59,185 nt of DNA from Thiomonas sp. X19 (GCF_900089495.1 NZ_LT605203.1:2500183-2559367), one strand, 5' to 3'. Counted from the stretch's first letter, positions 35,120 through 44,050 are shown. The notes: generated from the letters alone by a model not told the origin. Numbers and translations are program-made.

Positions 35120-35503
35120 CCCAGACGGCAGGGAGTTTTGCATGGCGGCTTGGGGTCGCCGTCCGCTGGATCGCCAAACTTGGCGGCTGATAACGGCCCA
35201 AACCAGCCATTGGGCCTTGCTGCGCTCTATAGATTCGGCCCTTGAATAGTATCGTCCAGGCATGGCCCAGCCGACCCCGATCCTATAGGCGGCGGTCAAT
35301 GTTTTGGAAAATGACGCGCAATGCAGCCCTTATGTTTTCTGCGCAATGATGGGCGCAGGCGGATTCGGTCATTGCCGCTCGTTTGTCGCAGGTCAAGAGA
35401 CCGCGATTGCGCTTGAATTGCAATCGAATTGCTTGCGATTTCTCAAAAACAAAGGCATGTCCCCCGCGCATTATGGCGCGAATGCTCATCGAGGGGACAC
35501 GGA
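35120..35503. other. Intergenic region before the octaheme operon
   Basis: No gene seen. It holds the inverted repeat at 35404-35426 and must contain the promoter of the octaheme cytochrome operon. No good Fnr-type box was found. Confidence 0.4.
35404..35426. promoter_or_regulatory. Inverted repeat, possible operator
   Basis: CGATTGC and GCAATCG, perfect 7-bp arms separated by 9 nt, about 77 nt before the octaheme cytochrome start. A third similar half (TTGCGATT) lies 8 nt further on. Candidate binding site for a regulator of the operon, or a leader hairpin. Confidence 0.35.
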
Positions 35504-37290
35504 TGGAAACGTCCACACAACAAGGCGCACCGGCTTCCAAAGGACACCTCCGACCGCAAGGCCGATGGTTCCTTGCACTGATGGCCTTGCTGGTTGCCAG
35601 CACAGCACAGGCTTTCGGTGCCGAATCCGCGCAGACCTTCATCGACACCCATGCGGCCAGCGCCAGTCAGCCGTCGACCTGGCATGTCGTGCCCAAGGAA
35701 GTGGACAGCCCGGTCGGCCCCAAAACTCCGCAGGATCACAGCAAGTTCAAACAGCTCCAGGGCCCGTTCACAACCCCCGAGCAAGTCACACAGGCCTGCC
35801 TGGGTTGCCACACCCAGGCGGCCAAGCAGGTGATGTCCACCATCCACTGGACCTGGAAGGCGTGGAATCCCAAGACCAAGCAGATGGTGGGCAAGAATGA
35901 GGTGCTCAACACCTTTTGCGTGAGTCCCATCAGCAACGAGCAGTTCTGCACGGTCTGCCATGCTGGCTACGGCAGCGCCAATCCAGACAAGTTCATCCCC
36001 TTCAGTCAGCGCACCGAAGACCATGTGGACTGTCTGGTGTGCCACGATCGGACCAAGACGTATCGCAAGATCCCGTTCATCGGCGGCAATCCTGCGCTGG
36101 CCAAGATCGCGGTGCGGCCCGGTTGCAATGAGGTCTACGGCACCGACAAGCCTTATGTCGAGCCGGAAAACTTGACGGCCATCGCCCAGCATGTCGGCGC
36201 GCCCACGCGTTACACCTGCGGTATCTGCCACTTCTATGGCGGCGGCGGCGACGGCGTGAAGCACGGCGACCTCGACAGTTCGTTGAACGACCCGCCGCGC
36301 GCACTGGACGTGCACATGGATGCGAAGGGGCTGAACTTCTCCTGCCAGGAATGCCACAAGACCAGCGATCACAACATCAGCGGCGAGCATTACGCCATCG
36401 ACGCCGATCCCAAGCACGCCGCTTATATGCGCGGCGACGCGCACAACGGCAACGCCGTGACCTGCCAGTCCTGCCACGGGCAGGCGCCGCACAAGGGCGA
36501 CAACCTGCAGTCCAGCCTGGTGGCATCCACGCTGGACATGCACACGCGTGACATCGCCTGCGAGACCTGCCACATCCCGAAATACGCACGCGGCGGCCTG
36601 CCCACCAAAATGAACTGGAACTACGCCACCGCCGGCAAGCTCGCGCCCAACGGCTCGCCGCTGGTGATCATGGACAAGCGCGGCTGGAACACCTATTGGG
36701 GCGTCAAGGGCAGCTTCGAATGGGCGGAGAACGTGGTGCCCGAGTATCGTTGGTTCAACGGCACCGAGCGCTGGATGCACGTGGGCGACAAAATCCACCC
36801 TGATGCCCAAGGCGTGGTCAAGGTCAACTCCATCGAAGGCAGTCCAACCGATGGTCAGTCCAAGATCTGGCCGTTCAAGATCGCCCGCAACAACCAGCCG
36901 TATGACCCTGCCCATGGCATGCTCGTCGTCTTTCACTCGTTCGGCTTCGACAAAGACTCTTACACCATGAGTTACGACTGGAGCACGTCGATCGCCGCCG
37001 GGATGAAAGCAGCCCATCTACCGTATTCCGGGCATTACAAATTCATCAAGACCGAGATGTACTGGCCCATCGCGCACATGGTGGCGCCCAAGTCGCAGGC
37101 CCTCAGTTGCATGCAGTGCCATGCCGACAACGGCCGGCTGCAGAACATCGACGGTGTGTACATGCCCGGGCGCAGCAAGGACCACCAGCCATGGATCGAG
37201 CGCATTGGCCTGCTGGTGGCAGCGCTGGCCTTCGCTGGCGTGCTGATCCACGGCCTGATTCGCGTCGCGCTGTGGCTGCGCCGCCGCTAA
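35503..37290 (+). CDS. Octaheme c-type cytochrome, tetrathionate-reductase type
   Basis: 595 residues from the ATG at 35503, which has GAGGGG 6 nt upstream. Signal or anchor helix WFLALMALLVASTAQAFG (22-39). Eight CXXCH motifs: CLGCH 99, CTVCH 149, CLVCH 177, CGICH 239, CQECH 281, CQSCH 321, CETCH 353 and CMQCH 536. A C-terminal membrane helix (about 568-590, LLVAALAFAGVLIHGLIRVA) ends in RRR. This is the OTR family, able in Shewanella to reduce tetrathionate, nitrite and hydroxylamine in vitro. With a cytochrome b next door it probably exchanges electrons with the quinone pool from the periplasmic face. Confidence 0.93.
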   Translation: METSTQQGAPASKGHLRPQGRWFLALMALLVASTAQAFGAESAQTFIDTHAASASQPSTWHVVPKEVDSPVGPKTPQDHSKFKQLQGPFTTPEQVTQACLGCHTQAAKQVMSTIHWTWKAWNPKTKQMVGKNEVLNTFCVSPISNEQFCTVCHAGYGSANPDKFIPFSQRTEDHVDCLVCHDRTKTYRKIPFIGGNPALAKIAVRPGCNEVYGTDKPYVEPENLTAIAQHVGAPTRYTCGICHFYGGGGDGVKHGDLDSSLNDPPRALDVHMDAKGLNFSCQECHKTSDHNISGEHYAIDADPKHAAYMRGDAHNGNAVTCQSCHGQAPHKGDNLQSSLVASTLDMHTRDIACETCHIPKYARGGLPTKMNWNYATAGKLAPNGSPLVIMDKRGWNTYWGVKGSFEWAENVVPEYRWFNGTERWMHVGDKIHPDAQGVVKVNSIEGSPTDGQSKIWPFKIARNNQPYDPAHGMLVVFHSFGFDKDSYTMSYDWSTSIAAGMKAAHLPYSGHYKFIKTEMYWPIAHMVAPKSQALSCMQCHADNGRLQNIDGVYMPGRSKDHQPWIERIGLLVAALAFAGVLIHGLIRVALWLRRR

Positions 37291-37310
37291 AGCTCCAAGG
37301 AGACATCGTC

Positions 37311-37952
37311 ATGGCCGAACAACGCATCTACCTGTTCAAACGCTTCGAGCGCTTCTGGCACTGGAGCCAGACGCTTCTCATCATCGCCATGCTCTACACC
37401 GGCTTCGCCATCCACGGCTATCTGGGCGGGCTGGAGTTCAGAACCTCGCTGCTGATCCACGAGTACGCCGCCTGGCTACTGATGATCCTGTGGGTATTCG
37501 CCATTTTCTGGCACTTCACCACCGGGGAATGGAAGCAGTACATCCCCACCTTCCGCAAGATCACACTGGTGGCGCGGCATTACGCCTGGGGCATGTTCCG
37601 CGGCGAGTCCCATCCCTATCACGCGACCCCGCTGCACAAGCACAACCCGCTGCAGCGACTGGCCTATCTCTGGCTCAAGCTGATGATCAATCCGCTGATC
37701 TGGGCCAGCGGCCTGTTGCTGCTGTTCTTCAGCTACGACTGGATCCGCCTGTCGCCGCTGGGCCTGAACCTGACCGAAGTGGCCTGGACGCACACCGTGG
37801 CGGCCTACATGATGCTGCTGTTCTTTATCGCCCATGTCTATCTGGCCACCACCGGCCACACGCCGCTCACCTACATCAAGGCCATGGTCACCGGCTGGGA
37901 AACGAGCGACGACGAACCGCAGGACAAGAGCCCTTCTTCGGCGGGCGCCTGA
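37311..37952 (+). CDS. Cytochrome b (b561/thiosulfate-reductase type)
   Basis: 213 residues from the ATG at 37311 with AAGGAG upstream. Four to five helices with histidines suited to two b hemes: FKRFERFWHWSQTLLIIAML, AIHGYLGG, LIHEYAAWLLMILWVFAIFW followed by HFTTGEWKQYIPT, and WTHTVAAYMMLLFFIAHVYL with ATTGHTPLTYIKAM. This is the membrane quinone-linked partner of periplasmic cytochromes and oxidoreductases. Twenty nucleotides after the octaheme gene, so one operon. Confidence 0.9.
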   Translation: MAEQRIYLFKRFERFWHWSQTLLIIAMLYTGFAIHGYLGGLEFRTSLLIHEYAAWLLMILWVFAIFWHFTTGEWKQYIPTFRKITLVARHYAWGMFRGESHPYHATPLHKHNPLQRLAYLWLKLMINPLIWASGLLLLFFSYDWIRLSPLGLNLTEVAWTHTVAAYMMLLFFIAHVYLATTGHTPLTYIKAMVTGWETSDDEPQDKSPSSAGA

Positions 37953-37980
37953 GACAGAACTTGCAAACGAGGTGATGCAG

Positions 37981-38754
37981 ATGCGCGAAACGCAAAAATC
38001 ATGGACCGCCAGGGCTCGCAAACCGTCCCGCCTGGCAGCCGCGCTGCTGGTCTGCGGCGCTGTGGCGCTGCCGTGGCTCGGCGAACTGGCGGTGTCGGCC
38101 CCGTCGGAAACCAACCAGAACATGCCGGGCCTGGCCGACACGCCCGGCATCAAGCCGTCGCTGCCGGTGATGGACCGCGCCTTAAACGGCGGCACGCTCA
38201 AAACCGAGCAAGGCCTGGCGGTACTGGATTCGGACGTGCTGCTGAAGCTTTACGTCTACGCCTACTCCGGCCAGCCGGTGGATTACAGCGCCGTCCTGAC
38301 CGAGAACACCGAGAACATCGACCCGCCCAAGCCCGTGCAGGCCAGCGCGACGCAAAAGCAGGAGATCGACCGCCTGATCCAGGCCGCCAAGGCGCATCCC
38401 GATGTGCTGATCAAGGTCAGCGACATCGCGCTGGACGCCTACGACAAGGCCGACCAAGCCTATCCGATCGACAACCGGTTGTTCATCAAGGGCGCGGACT
38501 ATTACTTCGACAACTCGCCGTTCCATTATTTTTATGCCAGCCCTGGTTCATTCCGCAAGTTGCACTGCACCAACGCCCAAACCATCGCCACACTCGACTC
38601 GGCGATCGTCAATTACGAACACTTCTCGATGGACATCGTCGGCCATGTGAGCGGCTCTGTCGCCAAGGACAAGGCGCTGTCCATCGACCTGCGCAAGATC
38701 ACGCTCAAGGACACCGTCGGCGGGGTGCTGATCACGCAGGCGAGCGGTTCCTAA
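37981..38754 (+). CDS. Periplasmic protein of octaheme operon, unknown
   Basis: 257 residues; start chosen at 37981 because GAGG lies 8 nt upstream, though ATG 37975 is possible. Signal peptide about 15-42 (LAAALLVCGAVALPWLGELA). The mature protein has NQNMPGLADTPGIKPSLPVM, LKLYVYAYSGQPVDYSAVL and DYYFDNSPFHYFYASPGSFR, and no CXXCH. I do not recognise the family. Being third in the operon, it may be a substrate-binding or assembly partner of the octaheme cytochrome. Confidence 0.65.
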   Translation: MRETQKSWTARARKPSRLAAALLVCGAVALPWLGELAVSAPSETNQNMPGLADTPGIKPSLPVMDRALNGGTLKTEQGLAVLDSDVLLKLYVYAYSGQPVDYSAVLTENTENIDPPKPVQASATQKQEIDRLIQAAKAHPDVLIKVSDIALDAYDKADQAYPIDNRLFIKGADYYFDNSPFHYFYASPGSFRKLHCTNAQTIATLDSAIVNYEHFSMDIVGHVSGSVAKDKALSIDLRKITLKDTVGGVLITQASGS

Positions 38755-39010
38755 CGACAGCCAAAACGCGGTCTTTGCGCAACAGTTCGCGCTCTAAATC
38801 CTTGATCCGCCGGGCAGACGCTCTTGTGGCCTGCGGGCTGGCTCGCATCTCCTCGGGCTCGGCCAGCGCGCGGCGGTGCAACTCGCGCGCCACGTGCTGA
38901 GCTCGGCTCCGGATACACCCCGTGCTCGCGGCACCAGGCGTTCACGCTGGCCTCGTTCATGGGTGCCGTGGTAATCACCGCCTCCAACCGCGCGCTCGCA
39001 GTCCAGCGCC
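38755..39010 (-). pseudogene. IS3-type OrfA remnant
   Basis: The - strand reads NAWCREHGVYP, then LSTWRAS, LAEPEEMRASPQATRAS and ARRIKDLERELLRKDRVLAV in shifting frames. This is the SWCREHGVYPQEL-type OrfA of IS3 elements, without its partner OrfB and with several indels. Confidence 0.65.
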
Positions 39011-39035
39011 ATCCTCGGGCGACCCTGGACTGCGC

Positions 39036-39335
39036 CTCCTCGCGGAGAAAGCCGCCAAGGATGCCGGGCTGCAGGTTCTGTGCCCGATGGCGCAGGCCTG
39101 CCGGGCCGGCTTGCCGGTGCTGGAGGCGCTGGTGGTGCAGATGAGCTTCCGGGGGCTGCCCGTGCTGGCGGACCTGTTGACCGGGGCGCTCTATCTCTAT
39201 GATTCCAGGACCGGCCACTGCCTCTCCAACTCGCGGCTGCATCTGGATATGGCCAAGCGGGTCGAGATGAACCAGGTCAAGGCCCAAGCCTGGCTGCGCC
39301 AGCGTCAGAACGACCTGCAGGCCGCGAAGCGGTAG
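39036..39335 (+). CDS. Orphan ORF fragment, function unknown
   Basis: A frame open from inside the IS remnant to 39335 reads RLLAEKAAKDAGLQVLCPMA, LVVQMSFRGLPVLADLLTGA and LYLYDSRTGHCLSNSRLHLD. It looks protein-like and hydrophilic, with no start of its own near the beginning. Probably the C-terminal part of a gene whose front was lost to the IS3 remnant. Not recognised. Confidence 0.35.
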   Translation, partial: LLAEKAAKDAGLQVLCPMAQACRAGLPVLEALVVQMSFRGLPVLADLLTGALYLYDSRTGHCLSNSRLHLDMAKRVEMNQVKAQAWLRQRQNDLQAAKR

Positions 39336-39630
39336 CCCCCGGTGCCTCAGACCGGTCGGGTGACGCCGCAGTGGGATTCAGCCGCTGGGCTCCAGGTCGT
39401 CCAGCTCCGGGAGGTCATCCCGACCCTCGGCGTCCTCACCCCCGTCCTCGTCGCCTTCTCCTGTTGCTTCGCGCCGCTGACGGGCCCAGAGCTCAAGCAC
39501 AGCTCGCCGATGGCGTGCAGCTCGGCAGCATCCACCGCTGCGCCCATCAGTTCCATGTGGGTGTCGATGGCTGTGTCGAGCAGTGCCCGGCCGTTGTCGG
39601 TCAGCAGCGCGGAGCGGAATACGGCCGGGC
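39336..39630 (-). other. Decayed small ORF region
   Basis: The - strand shows LLTDNGRALLDTAIDTHMEL and MGAAVDAAELHAIGE in one frame, then an acidic tail GDEDGGEDAEGRDDLPELDD in another. This may be one small gene broken by a frameshift; not recognised. Confidence 0.3.
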
Positions 39631-39810
39631 TCAGGCCGCCGCCGGCAGCCCGGCAGCCTGGCTGCACAACCGCTGGCACAGCTCGGCAATCTGGCACAGC
39701 CGGGCGCTGTCGCAGGCACGCAAGCCCTCTTCGAGGATCTCGCGCAAGTCCTGAATGGCTTGCAACAAGGTGGAGTGTTCGTTCGGGGCCAGCATGAGGG
39801 TGGATGGCAT
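39631..39810 (-). CDS. 59-residue hypothetical protein
   Basis: MPSTLMLAPNEHSTLLQAIQ, DLREILEEGLRACDSARLCQ, ending IAELCQRLCSQAAGLPAAA. Helical, cysteine-containing, with GGACCTGT-type weak ribosome site. No family recognised. Confidence 0.4.
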   Translation of the reverse strand: MPSTLMLAPNEHSTLLQAIQDLREILEEGLRACDSARLCQIAELCQRLCSQAAGLPAAA

Positions 39811-40284
39811 GGACAGGTCCTCCATGGGGCGCTGGACGTCCAGCGCAGGCCGCCAGCGTAGCAAGCCGGTGGACGATGCGAAAGAGGTCCCAACCGACAA
39901 GCGCCATCGGCAGGCCACCGGACGACCCGGGCGGCCGCCCCAGGGTGAAGCGCAGGCCTGGCCTGCGGGCCTGGGGCGGCCTGACCTGAGCCCCGGACGG
40001 CCTTGCCGCTGGCGCCCAGGCTGTCGGGCAGCTTACGGGGGCGATGCGGCGCCGGCCTTGACCCGGATCAAGGGGAGGACGCGTCTGCGCCCAGAGGCGT
40101 GTTGTATTCCGGCCTTGCCAGGCAGCACTGGAGCATTCGCGCAATGTTGAAGCGCATGAACCCATCTGGCTACCAACGGCCATCGCTGTGCGATCCGATG
40201 CAGGTAACGGGCAGTGAATCGCTCGATCCACGATCTTGCTGTTCCTGGTGTGCAGCGATAAGCTGAGGACATTTTCCAAAAGGG
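39811..40284. other. Intergenic stretch, no gene seen
   Basis: Very GC-rich sequence with only shadow frames. It must contain the promoter of the H-NS-like gene, close to which the base composition becomes more balanced (about 40180-40280). Confidence 0.35.
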
Positions 40285-40596
40285 ATGCTCCGCATGACAC
40301 CGACCTACGCCGAACTGCAAGCCCAGATTGCCGCGCTCACCGCCCGGGCCGACGCTGCCCGCCGCGCGGAACTGGCCAGCGTGATCGCCGAGATCCAGCA
40401 AAAGATGGCCGACTATGGCATCACCCTGGAAGACCTGGGCGGCAAGCGCGCCAGCTTTCGCAAGGGCCGCACGGTCGCGCCGAAGTACCGCCACCCGACG
40501 ACCGGCCAGACCTGGACGGGACGAGGCAAGCATCCGCGCTGGCTGGCTGCGGAGATCGCCGCGGGCCAGGACATCACCGCGTTCGCCATCGCCTGA
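40285..40596 (+). CDS. H-NS-family nucleoid protein
   Basis: 103 residues. N-terminal coiled coil (ELQAQIAALTARADAARRAE, about 10-45) for oligomerisation, linker, and C-terminal minor-groove-binding domain KYRHPTTGQTWTGRGKHPRW with the TGRGK hook. The family silences AT-rich and foreign DNA. A second ATG three codons in (MTPTYAEL) is possible. Located within an IS-rich island. Confidence 0.9.
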   Translation: MLRMTPTYAELQAQIAALTARADAARRAELASVIAEIQQKMADYGITLEDLGGKRASFRKGRTVAPKYRHPTTGQTWTGRGKHPRWLAAEIAAGQDITAFAIA

Positions 40597-40605
40597 GCGG
40601 CAGCC

Positions 40606-40992
40606 ATGGCTGCCAACCCTGTGCATCCCGCACCCGTGCGCAGCATGCTGCGCGCCAAACTGCACCGCGCCACCCTCACTGGTGCGGATCTGCACTATGA
40701 GGGATCCTGCGGCATCGACCAGACTTTGCTTGAGGCCTGCGACATTCTCCCCGGCGAGCAGATCGAAATCTATAACGTCACCAACGGCGCGCGTCTGAGC
40801 ACCTATGCCATCGCCGAACCAGCCGGAAGCAAACGGATCACCTTGAATGGCTCGGCGGCTCGGCATGCTGCCGTCGGCGATCTGCTGATCATCTGTACCT
40901 ACAGTCCGATGGACGACGCAACTGCACGCGCCTTCAAGCCGCGCATCGCCTTGCTCGATCCCGATAATCAGATTGCCGCAATGAAAGCCTGA
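40606..40992 (+). CDS. panD: Aspartate 1-decarboxylase
   Basis: 128 residues. Pyruvoyl enzyme making beta-alanine for pantothenate and coenzyme A. The self-cleavage site is LHYEGSCGIDQ (Gly33-Ser34), followed by GEQIEIYNVTNGARLSTYAI, GSAARHAAVGDLLIICTY. The N-terminus is 9-10 residues longer than E. coli PanD; a GTG at 40636 would give the usual start. The gene lies 9 nt after the H-NS-like gene and 5 nt before bioY. Confidence 0.95.
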   Translation: MAANPVHPAPVRSMLRAKLHRATLTGADLHYEGSCGIDQTLLEACDILPGEQIEIYNVTNGARLSTYAIAEPAGSKRITLNGSAARHAAVGDLLIICTYSPMDDATARAFKPRIALLDPDNQIAAMKA

Positions 40993-40997
40993 AGACG

Positions 40998-41576
40998 ATG
41001 AATCCCAACGCCGCGCATACGCTTGCTGGCACGACAACGCAACCGTTGTCGCTCCAGAATCGATCGCTTTCCGTCAAGCTGGCCGCTGTCCTCTTGGGCA
41101 CGCTGCTGCTCACGGTGTCTTCGCTGATCACGGTCCCGATGGTTCCCGTGCCGATGACCCTGCAGACGCTGGCGGTGACCTTGGTGGGTGCCCTCTACGG
41201 TTGGCGGCTGGGCAGCGTGACGATCATCGCCTGGTTGGTGGAAGGGGCTCTGGGCTTGCCGGTTCTCGCGGGTGGGGCCTCCGGAATCGCCCATTTCATG
41301 GGGCCAACGGGCGGCTACCTGTTCGCCTTTCCCCTGGCCGGTGCGCTCACCGGCTGGCTGGCCGGGCGGGGCCGGAATGGGTCGCGGCCCTTCCTGGTGT
41401 TTCTGGCGATGCTCGCGGGTAACACCCTATGTCTGCTGCTTGGCGCTGTTTGGCTGGCCGGCATGATCGGGCCGGCCAAGGCCATCACTTTGGGTGTCCT
41501 GCCTTTTGTGTTCGGGGGAGTCCTGAAGTCCATCCTTGGGGCTGCGATCGTCAGGGCCTGGTCGGCCATGCGGTAG
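40998..41576 (+). CDS. bioY: Biotin transporter BioY
   Basis: 192 residues, six helices: the S component of an ECF-type biotin importer. Motifs ITVPMVPVPMTLQTLAVTLV, GALYGWRLGS, GLPVLAGGASGIAHFMGPTG and GYLFAFPLAGALTGWLAGRG are typical. The energising ATPases are not nearby, as is common for bacteria where BioY works alone or with shared modules. The panD-bioY pair links two cofactor precursors, beta-alanine and biotin. Confidence 0.95.
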   Translation: MNPNAAHTLAGTTTQPLSLQNRSLSVKLAAVLLGTLLLTVSSLITVPMVPVPMTLQTLAVTLVGALYGWRLGSVTIIAWLVEGALGLPVLAGGASGIAHFMGPTGGYLFAFPLAGALTGWLAGRGRNGSRPFLVFLAMLAGNTLCLLLGAVWLAGMIGPAKAITLGVLPFVFGGVLKSILGAAIVRAWSAMR

Positions 41577-41814
41577 TCATGCGAGCCGCCGGCCTCTTAG
41601 CCGCGCATGAATGCGTTCTTCCCCGGCACGGCTCAGCGCGTCCAGTGCTTGAGCCCCGCGCGGAAGATCAAGATGCGCGGGCCTGGAACCCGGTCGGAAG
41701 ACCGGCGGAAGGGCCGATCCATCCCCGGGTCGATGCTGCACAAAACACGGTGAGCATGGCGTCGCCATGCGCCGGAGTCCACTTCCCCGCGCACCCCGCG
41801 ATCGAGAGCCCATT

Positions 41815-41997
41815 GTGTTCACTGCGGCCAAGAAGCTACAGACCCCAACCACGCGCTCCTCACGCATCCGCCTGCTCAGGGAGGGGCTGCTGCTTGTCCT
41901 GCCCGCCCTGCTGGTGGTCGTGTGGGGGATATGGGCCGAACGCAATCAATACCAATACCGCCAGATCCAGCGACAATCGCTATGGCCTGAATCGTGA
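41815..41997 (+). CDS. 60-residue single-span membrane protein, tentative
   Basis: From a GTG at 41815: FTAAKKLQTPTTRSSRIRLL, then REGLLLVLPALLVVVWGIWA forming a membrane helix, and NQYQYRQIQRQSLWPES. An ATG 16 codons earlier (41767) is also in frame. No family recognised. The gap 41577-41814 holds nothing else clear. Confidence 0.4.
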   Translation: MFTAAKKLQTPTTRSSRIRLLREGLLLVLPALLVVVWGIWAERNQYQYRQIQRQSLWPES

Positions 41998-42021
41998 ATG
42001 ACTCACCGCTGAGCAAGTTCA

Positions 42022-42612
42022 ATGCCATATCAGCTAGCCCAACTCAATATTGCCGTAGCCAGGGCGCCACTGGACTCCCCTGTGATGGCCGATTTTGTTG
42101 CCAATCGAGAGCGCATCAACGCACTCGCCGCAGCCGCACCGGGTTTTATATGGGCGTATCAACCTGAAGCCGGCGATGCCCATGTGCTGCTGCAGTCGAC
42201 GCATCCCATCTTGTTTCATCTATCCGTATGGCAGGATCCCGATGCACTGAGTCGTTTTGTCTACAGGGGCGAGCATGCCGAATGGATTCGGCGAAGGAAA
42301 GAGTGGTTCACGGGCTTGGCCCAAACCCATGCCGTGCTGTGGTGGGTCGTCCGCAATCATCGTCCGACTGTTGATGAAGCCAAATTCAAATTGGATCTCC
42401 TTCTGAAGAACGGCCCTACGCGAGAGGCATTCGCGTTTAAGCGGGTTTTTTGCCCTTGTGACCTGCCACGGTTCATCGGACCAGTCATTCCTGGACGACG
42501 GCCCCCTGTTTCACAGTTGAACACCCTTGCTGCACGAACTCGTTCGGGGTCCGGTAGCCGAGACTGCTGTGCGGCCGGACCTCGTTGTAATGCCGCCGCC
42601 ATTGCTCGATGA
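42022..42612 (+). CDS. DUF3291 protein, tail replaced by IS3
   Basis: The first 146 residues are a DUF3291 protein: YQLAQLNIAVARAPLDSPVM, DFVANRERINALAAAAPGFI, HLSVWQDPDALSRFVYRGEH and WFTGLAQTHAVLWWVVRNHR. This heme-oxygenase-like or dimeric ferredoxin-like family is uncharacterised. From about 42459 the frame runs into the IS3 element's end, adding some 50 foreign residues (DLPRFIGPVIPGRR onward). The natural end is only a few residues past FAFKRVF, so function may be kept. Confidence 0.75.
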   Translation: MPYQLAQLNIAVARAPLDSPVMADFVANRERINALAAAAPGFIWAYQPEAGDAHVLLQSTHPILFHLSVWQDPDALSRFVYRGEHAEWIRRRKEWFTGLAQTHAVLWWVVRNHRPTVDEAKFKLDLLLKNGPTREAFAFKRVFCPCDLPRFIGPVIPGRRPPVSQLNTLAARTRSGSGSRDCCAAGPRCNAAAIAR

Positions 42613-43233
42613 CGACCTTCGCCTCGGTGCGATTCCTGAACCATTCCAGGCTCAGGCATTCGTCCCGGAATCGGGGCCATTGTCGGAGCGAACGTACCGC
42701 GGTGCGCCGTGCACGCTGACGAGCTGGGACAACACCTCGACCACGCGGCCGGATTTGATGGAGCCGGCCACGTCGATCGTCAGGCTCACCTTGGTGAACT
42801 CGTCGATCACGGTGAAGCACTTGAGCTTCTGCGCCGTTGGCGCACGCGTCGTGCACGAAATCGTAAGCCCAGACCTGGCCTGGCCTGGCCCCTTCGGGGT
42901 GCACGGCCGCGGCCTGCTGCCGGCGACGCGCTTCCTGGGCCGCTTGCGCGGCACCTGCAGATTGCCCTTGGTCCACAGCCGCCACGCCCGACCATGGCCC
43001 ATCTCGAAGCCCTGGCGCTCCATAAACACGTGCACACGACGAGACCCGAAGCGTGGGTACTGCGCCGACAGCACGCTCATCGCGCCCAGCGCCGGAACAT
43101 CCTTCTCGAGCATCTTCGACGTGTAGTTCAAAGCAGACCTCGCCACCGACAGCAGCGCGCAAGCCCTTCGCTGCGACAGGCCACGCCCAATGGCGAACCG
43201 GACCTGCTCGCGACGCGCCTGCGCGCTCACCAT
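42485..43233 (-). pseudogene. IS3 OrfB transposase, multiply frameshifted
   Basis: Starts RREQVRFAIGRGLSQRRACALL, RFGSRRVHVFMERQGF. Around 42895 it slips to QVWAYDFVHDACANG (first Asp) and back to KCFTVIDEFTKVSLTIDVAG. After VRSDNGP (second Asp) part is lost, and it resumes ECLSLEWFRNRTEAKVVIEQ and WRRHYNEVRPHSSLGYRTPN with the catalytic Glu missing. Not functional. Confidence 0.8.
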
Positions 43234-43520
43234 TTTTTTGCGGCGATCTCCTTCATCACGTCGATCTCAAGGTCGCGGTCGGCCACCATCCTCTTCAGCC
43301 GCGCGTTCTCCTGTTCGAGCTCACGCAGCTTTTTCACGTCGGCCGTGTCCATCGACCCGAAATACCGCCGCCAGTTGTAGATCGTCTGCTCGCTGACTCC
43401 GTGCCGCTTGGCCACCTCGCCCACGGGCTCACGGTCGGCCTCCCGCAGGATCGACACCATCTTCTCTTCGCTGAACCGGCTCTTCCTCACCACTCCCTCC
43501 TTGTCGGCGGGAGCCATCAT
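43227..43520 (-). CDS. IS3 OrfA
   Basis: 97 residues: RKSRFSEEKMVSILREADRE, helix-turn-helix VAKRHGVSEQTIYNWRRYFG and leucine-zipper helix VKKLRELEQENARLKRMVAD. Ends EIAAKKW at the slippery A7. Intact, but its partner is not. Confidence 0.88.
   Translation of the reverse strand: MMAPADKEGVVRKSRFSEEKMVSILREADREPVGEVAKRHGVSEQTIYNWRRYFGSMDTADVKKLRELEQENARLKRMVADRDLEIDVMKEIAAKKW
43233..43239 (-). promoter_or_regulatory. Slippery heptamer for -1 frameshift, IS3
   Basis: A AAA AAA at the end of orfA, immediately before the orfB ATG. This is the usual site at which IS3 elements make the OrfAB fusion transposase. Confidence 0.75.
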
Positions 43521-43556
43521 CTCAAGTTTTAAATGGTCCGAAAATCCCGGGGCAGG

Positions 43557-44050
43557 TCACGGGCATGACGAGCACCCGGCGGCATGCCAGTCCAGAACTG
43601 CGGCCAGGTCGACGAAGCCGCGCGCCATCGGGATGTAGGTGATGTCCATCGCCCAGACCTGATTGGCGCGCTCGATCTTCAGCCCCCGCAGCAGGTACGG
43701 GTAGATCGGATGCCGGGGATGCTTGCGGCTCGTGTTGGGCTTCTTGTACAGCGCCTCGATGCCCATGCGGGCCATCAACGTGCCGACGTGCAGCCGGCCG
43801 ACCAGATGTCCTTCGCGCCGCAGCAAGTCGCGCAGCAGGCGGCTGCCGGCGAAGGGATGCTCCAGGTGCAACTCGTCCATGCGGCGCATCAGCGCCAGGT
43901 CGCACTCGTTCACCGGCCGGGGCTAGTAATACGCAGTGCCCCGACTGATGTCGAGCAGTTGGGCCTGACGCTTCACCGGCAGTTTGTGGTCGCGGTCGAT
44001 CATTGACTTGCGCTCAGCAGTCCCGCCTTGGTGAGCGCGCCGCTTAAAAA
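43557..44050 (-). pseudogene. Second IS3 OrfB, nonsense and 3' truncated
   Basis: Reads RKSMIDRDHKLPVKRQAQLL and DISRGTAYY, then TAG (43923-43925), then in the same frame NECDLALMRRMDELHLEHPF, AGSRLLRDLLRREGHLVGRL, GIEALYKKPNTSRKHP and NQVWAMDITYIPMARGF. It stops at VLDWH where the neighbouring IS3 end begins, so the C-terminal half was lost. Confidence 0.78.

Larger units (their letters stand above)
42459..43559 (-). mobile_element. IS3-family element with defective OrfB
   Basis: Ends: TGACCTGCCACGG at 42459 and, inverted, TGACCTGCCCCGG ending at 43559, continuing to TCGGACCA on both sides; about 1101 bp. It carries orfA with a slippery site and an orfB broken by indels. No matching target duplication was seen; the left flank is a DUF3291 gene and the right flank another IS3 fragment. 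Confidence 0.75.
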
